Positions 59,503 through 64,000 of a DNA stretch of 64,000 nucleotides are shown here, one piece after another. The notes under the pieces were generated by a model. It was not told where the DNA came from. It saw only the letters and a list, made by a program, of their open reading frames with translations, and ran no database searches. The stretch spans positions 108,399 to 172,398 of the forward strand of contig NW_026729150.1 in NCBI RefSeq assembly GCF_030272615.1. The letters run 5' to 3'. Position 1 is the first letter of the stretch. Each line of letters opens with the position of its first letter. The DNA comes from Cryptomeria japonica. Its lineage: Eukaryota; Streptophyta; Pinopsida; Cupressales; Cupressaceae. The position numbers were made by a program, and so were the translations under genes.

Positions 59503-59784
59503 GAAACTACCCATTGCACAATATGTGATGAAGATATTAGTTACAAATACTCTCTCCATCTCAGTGCAACTATCACACCTGACAGCAAAGAAAATATCCA
59601 TTGTTCTATTGGACAACTGATAATCCAGTAGCTTCTACCTACTCTTGAAAACATGACCTATGAAGACTACATCAAAGACAAATCAAGAATAATATTTATG
59701 CTAAGAGACTTTACAATCTCAGGTTGCTTCAGATTGAACCAAAACAATACCATCACTGAAGCTAGAAGCATTGATGAATAGCCA

Positions 59785-60917
59785 ACAACTGCTACAAAAT
59801 GGTAAATACAATACTTTTACACCTCTTCTAGTTCATACATTTCTATATATTATGACATTTAATACAATATTGATTCTGTTACAACAATGCAAATACAAAA
59901 TTTGTAGGGACATCATCATCCAAAGGAAAAGAACAATGCACTCTACTCGCTATAGTCATATTGTCCTCAAATTTTTGTTTCTAAAATTATAATCTATACT
60001 AGTTTTATATAGAAAAACAATCAAAACTCACATCTTTTTTCTCAATGAAAGAACCATATATACTTAATTACTTTTAAGTCACTAATCATCTTGGTCAACT
60101 ATTATGTTTTAAATCATGCTACTGTCAATACCTCTATATGTCTTTTGTACTTATGTTTTATCAAAACTAAATCATTTCAGATTTGCTATATCTATAGTTG
60201 TCAATGTTCAACACTTCACATTACTTGGCACACGATAAGCACCTTATAGTTCACATTATTAGGCATTTTGGTTGTTTTCTCAAGCTCTTATGGCAATTCA
60301 TACTTCATGAAGTTTTGCTTTGCCATAAATACTAGCTAAGCTATGTGGACAAATATTTATGTTATTTATAATCTTTGATCACTATTTAAATTCCTATAGT
60401 TTCATTATTTATACATTTTTTCATAACTACAAGATTCTTTATCCATAAATAATAATATTCAAAATAACAATCAATAGTTATTTCTTTTTACATTGTACAA
60501 AAGACATTTGAACACAACTCTCATGTTTCATTATACTTCTTAACCAATTTTATACATGTAATCATCTCAAAAATCTTACCATGTTATACATTTTATAGAA
60601 GTCTATATCCATGCATCTTTTTCATTGCATACTACAATTACATATCATAAATTACTATGTCTTCTCCTTTTACAATTATTCTGACCTGCATTGACTACCC
60701 CCAATATGATTTGTGTTTACAAGTACACAATAAATAAATTATTCAACTAAATAAACCCCTTGAAACAATCCATGGTGTTTCAATTGTTATCAAAAGAAAT
60801 TGTATTTCTTCATACTGCCCTCTTAATCTGTTTGAACAACAAAGCAGCATTTTGAGTTTAAGAAATTGTGAGCAATATATATAGATTTGTGTGCTCTATT
60901 TAATTAGTTTCCCTACA
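59785..60917. other. AT-rich sequence, no gene seen
   Basis: Downstream of the RPA-like frame. No coding similarity recognised. It may be the non-coding 3' part of the Helentron. Confidence 0.5.
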
Positions 60918-60933
60918 GGCAATAGTAGCAGAC

Positions 60934-61014
60934 ATTACTTCTTTTAGCAAGGAACTAATGTTCCTAATCTTGCAATTTCTGGATAAAGAGAAGTTCAAGG
61001 AAACTGTACACAAG
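60934..61014 (+). pseudogene. TOPLESS-type first exon fragment (LisH motif)
   Basis: The 27 codons read TSFSKELMFLILQFLDKE followed by KFKETVHK, matching the highly conserved N-terminal LisH segment of plant TOPLESS/TOPLESS-related co-repressors. A donor-like GTGAGT begins at the last base, where the family has its first intron. The expected start Met is ATT, and the CTLH and WD40 parts were not found nearby, so it is a fragment. Its position about 1.1 kb after the Helentron RPA gene fits capture of a host exon by the transposon, but independent insertion is possible. Confidence 0.75.
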
Positions 61015-61114
61015 TGAGTTTACAAACATAAAAGATAACCACCTTTCTTATAATAGTTTTCCTTTTATTTGTATCACCTCTGATCAATTGGTTTGCATAT
61101 CTAAAACCCAGGAA

Positions 61115-61255
61115 TGTGTAAAGAATATAGTTCCCATGATTGATGCTTGAGCATCCAACCAAATTGATTTTTTTGAACCATTGTTCGTCTCACAAAATCT
61201 AGATATCGACAACAAATTGGTGGATCCGTCAGCTCAAGAAATTTTTATCTCTCAG
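61115..61255 (+). other. Exon-like block of unknown origin
   Basis: One frame reads NIVPMIDA, stop, then ASNQIDFFEPLFVSQNLDI and DNKLVDPSAQEIFISQ, ending in a CAG/GTAAGC donor-like site. Composition looks coding, unlike the flanks. The parent gene is not recognised. Confidence 0.35.
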
Positions 61256-61433
61256 GTAAGCACAATGCTAGAGGAAAAATTAATGGCATATCAGGAAAAA
61301 TAAAGTAAAGATAATAATTCTTGCAGACTCTATAGCAGGAAAATACAAGTAAAATTTGATAGCTTAATTCTTTTATAATTTTCTTCAACGTGCTTTGACA
61401 CAGTTCTTTTTAAATATTTCTTATAGGCCTGTG

Positions 61434-61596
61434 CATCGAAACATATAATTACAACATCACAGCTTCAAGTTGCAGAATTGCAACACTCACTCGAAGCTTC
61501 AAGGTCTATTCTTATAACCAAGATCCATGTACAAGAAAATTCAGACACAAGAGTACAAGCTATTTTTTCTTCTTATACTCATTGGAAACATACTAG
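61434..61596 (+). other. Exon-like block of unknown origin
   Basis: Between an acceptor-like TTCTTATAG and a donor-like CAG/GTGCAC, one open frame reads ACASKHIITTSQLQVAELQ and continues with HSLEASRSIL to IFSSYTHWKH. A short helix or coiled coil is likely. It may belong to the same captured gene as the block at 61115. Confidence 0.4.
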
Positions 61597-62164
61597 CAGG
61601 TGCACATGTTCTCAAATTCTTTTTCTTGGTTATCTACAAATATAATTAATTGTTAAATATAATCTAATATCTATAGTTTACTTATATTATAGCTTATCTA
61701 ATAATAGTTTACTAAATCTTTGATATCATGGTTCATGTTGCATCTTTCCCAAGCTTAATATAGTTCTAAAGTTGATTCAAGTTATGCATCATAAATTGAA
61801 CAAAGATTGGAGTAATGCAAAAACTCTAGATGAGGTGAACTGATATACCCCGCTAAAAAGTTTTTGAGAATAGCCTCAATTGTTTTTTTGTATAATTTTG
61901 GATATTTTGCAAGAGCCCATGTTCATTTGATTCTTGATTCTTCATGTAATTGATGTAATATTGCTAGTCCTATTAACAAATGTGCTTATGTATTGTAGTA
62001 ACTAGTAAGTACTAATTCTGCAAATGGTTTCCTAAAGCAATAATAAGACTAAAATTATGATTATGTAATCATTGTTTAATCTATTTCTTTCACTTCTCTT
62101 GGGTTTTATCTTTCTTAGTACTTTCAGAAATATAAATTATTTGACAATTTGTTTGTTGTTGTAG

Positions 62165-62262
62165 AGTCCATAGTCAGCCCATAGTGTTCAAGATCAATAT
62201 GTGAATTTTCCAATGCCAATGTGACCTTCAGGCATAGGGGCAATGCAAACACCATACCCAAA
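62165..62262 (+). other. Exon-like block of unknown origin
   Basis: Between TTGTTGTAG and AAG/GTATAA, a frame reads HSVQDQYVNFPMPM, stop, PSGIGAMQTPYPK. Composition is protein-like (Met/Pro/Gly-rich) and bounded by plausible splice sites. The parent gene is not recognised. Confidence 0.35.
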
Positions 62263-62829
62263 GGTATAATTTCTCTATTGTGGGATGGTATCCTGTGATA
62301 TAGCCTCTCAACCAGATTAGTTAACAGGACAAACAAATTTCACAATTTGTCATGGGATTCAAATTTACCTGACTTTTCATCATAAGGGATTTTGTATTCA
62401 TTATTTAAAAGCTCTTCAAGGATTTTAGGTAATCACACAACACTTTGTATGGTTAAAGTAGATTTAGATTCCTAGAAAATTACGTGAATTGCAACTTTTA
62501 CCTATTGTGTAAATTATATCTTTGCAAAAGTATTGTATTCAAGAAGTTGATCCAGCTCTATGTAAATTCAGATCTCTTATTTAGGCTCCCATGAGTATTA
62601 TGGATTAGCACCTTGGACATTTGATTTTTAGCTATCTATTTTTGGTTTCTTTGATATATTTGGCAATTTTACCTATTTGATTCAGTGATAGATCACAGTA
62701 GATTCATAGTGATACCTTTGACATATACTTATTTATGAATACTAATTGCAGCAATTCCAACTATGTTTCAGACCAAATCATATATATAAGTGACCAAACA
62801 CATAAAGGCACCTTTTTGTGGAGACAAAT
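62263..62829. other. No supported gene
   Basis: AT-rich spacer up to the LTR. The five bases before the LTR (CAAAT, 62825-62829) would be the left copy of a target duplication whose partner lies outside the window. Confidence 0.45.
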
Positions 62830-63895
62830 TGTAGCACAAAAGAATAAAAAGTAAGTTTTCTTAAATAATATGGTTCTATACACATCCTCAATTTTTTTAA
62901 ATCTTCATAGGCAAATACATATCTTCCTAACATTTTTTGGCATTGTAAAGTGGAAAATTGGACCCAAGTGACTCCCCACCTAGGAGAGAGAAAGGAAGTC
63001 AATAGGATGATTTTCACTTGGAAGATACTTTACAATCAAAAGAGGGGCTTGAATCCACTAGATCCAAATCCAAAGAAAATAAGGATGTGAATGTGATTTG
63101 CCCTCTTTTGTAAATAGATACGTTGACTTGTTGACTATGTAGAAAAGAGAGATAAAATGGATGAAATGAGGAGCTACCAGTTTGGGATTGCACTGTAACA
63201 TCAAATTTGAGATATTCAGACTAATAAGGATTTGCCCTGCAAATTTGGAGAAAATTCATCGGGACAGTATTGAAAGTGCATACGGTCCTCCAAAAAATCC
63301 GCATGCCGAAAAGGGTTTTTTTGCCTTTGTAAATCAAGTCCAAACCTAAAATTACAGCTGGGCACCTGCAAACTACATGCTTGCAAATGAATGTTGTAAT
63401 GTTCCTTCAATGGATGAATGAAGAAGACACATGAAGAACTTGATAGATTCTTGAAGAATTGAATGCTTGATGCTTGAGTATGTCTTATGTGTCTCGCCTA
63501 TCGTATATTTCATTTATATCAAATGAGGTAATTGAATCACCTTTTATACATGCCTAAGAGGATTCATTTTCATCCATCAAAGGCCAACAAAGAAAGATTT
63601 AAATCCTCAAAGAGGAAATCATATTTAAGGGCTAGATAGACCCATCTTAGGGCCACCCTAACAGGGAGGACAGGGGTGCCATACCCCTATCCTAGGGGGA
63701 CAAAGGTGCCACACCCTTGTCCTACCCTATCTTGGGGCCTAGACAGGGTCTTGAGGCAGCATAAGGGTCACAATAGGAAGAGACTCATGATGAAAGTGCA
63801 AAAAGATGTCCCAGTCAAGTAGAGAGATGCAGTCACATAGGTGAGGACCTAAAATGTGGTTAAAATTGTGGGAGTTGCAATTTTATGATGCTACA
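62830..63895 (-). mobile_element. 3' LTR (1,066 bp) of an LTR retrotransposon extending beyond the window
   Basis: On the plus strand the segment begins TGTAGCA and ends TGCTACA, a perfect 7-bp inverted terminus. Beyond it, 63896-63912 (TTTTGCCCCCACTTT) is the complement of a polypurine tract AAAGTGGGGGCAAAA, as next to the LTR at 11360. So the element is on the minus strand, its 3' LTR is here, and the body lies to the right. A GC-richer block (63640-63740) contains short repeats of GGTGCCA(T/C)ACCCC. Probably Gypsy-like by LTR and PPT style. Confidence 0.8.
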
Positions 63896-64000
63896 TTTTG
63901 CCCCCACTTTAGTAGGAGTATGGCTTACGCCAATATTGACGGTAAAGTAGAAGAAAGAGAGGGAGATGAAGATGAGAGACACAGAGCAATATCACAAGGA
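63896..64000 (-). other. Interior 3' end of the LTR element, with polypurine tract
   Basis: The first 17 bases are the complement of the polypurine tract. The rest, up to the window edge, is purine-rich on the plus strand and has no recognisable coding sequence. Confidence 0.6.

Larger units (their letters stand above)
47440..59784 (+). mobile_element. Decayed Helentron-type rolling-circle transposon (Rep, helicase, endonuclease, RPA); outer ends not determined
   Basis: The coding order OTU-like block, zinc finger, Rep, PIF1-like helicase, EN, then an RPA-like gene, all on the plus strand, is that of an autonomous Helitron of the Helentron class: EN fused after the helicase defines that class. 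Most blocks share frame 1, with stops and a few shifts. A Copia element (54599-59502) sits inside. Canonical Helitron ends (5' TC, 3' hairpin plus CTRR) are not expected for Helentrons, and I could not place the ends. Limits given are those of recognisable coding sequence; the true element probably extends both ways, perhaps to the captured exon at 60.9 kb. Confidence 0.85.
53461..59784 (+). pseudogene. RPA70-like single-strand DNA-binding gene of the Helentron, with introns, interrupted by a Copia element
   Basis: Exon-like start MDLSKRPAKQAQLKQ (53461) is followed by an intron with GTAAGG donor (about 53538) and TGCTGTAG acceptor (about 53622). Then come an OB-fold-like stretch (FEGDVLVVYKATLDKV), a further exon and an intron 54412-54492 (GTAATT...TTGCAG). 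Next is the zinc finger CPKCNYNFDDYKI...HCTICDED, split by the Copia element between 54598 and 59508. After it come ISYKYSLHLSATI and a tail ending in TAG near 59782. Removing the insertion and one GAAAC restores the zinc-finger frame. RPA-like genes are known cargo of plant Helitrons. Earlier stops show it is dead. Exon limits are approximate. Confidence 0.75.

Overview
The window looks like nuclear DNA of a seed plant, most likely a gymnosperm. The reasons are very AT-rich intergenic sequence, one intact intronless plant L-type lectin receptor kinase gene, and many old, nested LTR retrotransposons with long LTRs. Species cannot be read from the sequence. I saw no rRNA, tRNA, CRISPR or organellar genes.

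Layout. 1-3202: AT-rich DNA with a 1.65 kb GA-rich tract. 3203-12812: a 9.6 kb LTR element with a long decayed non-pol reading frame and no reverse transcriptase. 13797-16617: the 3' end of another LTR element, whose 2,054 bp LTR (TGTT...AACA) carries a degenerate CCGATG-type tandem array; a run of hairpins follows it. 17620-18440: unidentified ORF remnants. 18813-18961: a 149 bp perfect-arm hairpin (MITE-like). 18962-25714: gene-poor AT-rich DNA. 26316-28430 (minus): the only intact gene, a 704-residue L-type lectin receptor kinase. An inverted, partial copy of its C-terminal end and 3' flank lies at 29196-30300, and a fossil of its kinase domain at 41745-42568. 31226-41708 (minus): a non-autonomous LTR element whose 3' LTR is split by a complete 6,640 bp Copia element (31943-38582, 661 bp LTRs, TSD GTAAT). 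42566-44519 (minus): the 5' part of a second Copia family.

47440-59784 holds the most unusual item: a decayed Helentron-type rolling-circle transposon. Its reading frames give, in order, an OTU-like N-terminal block, Helitron zinc finger and Rep nickase, PIF1-like helicase, and an endonuclease/exonuclease/phosphatase (EN) domain in the same frame as the helicase. An intron-bearing RPA-like gene follows. A second member of the 42.6 kb Copia family (54599-59502, TSD GAAAC) sits inside the RPA zinc-finger codons. Downstream lie exon-like fragments, including a recognisable TOPLESS-type LisH first exon (60934-61014), suggesting gene-fragment capture. The window ends in a 3' LTR (62830-63895, minus; TGTAGCA...TGCTACA) of an element that continues beyond it.

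Only the lectin receptor kinase looks like a working host gene. Everything else is mobile DNA or its debris. All identifications come from reading the sequence by eye; no database search was run, and novelty of the Helentron in plants is not proven here.
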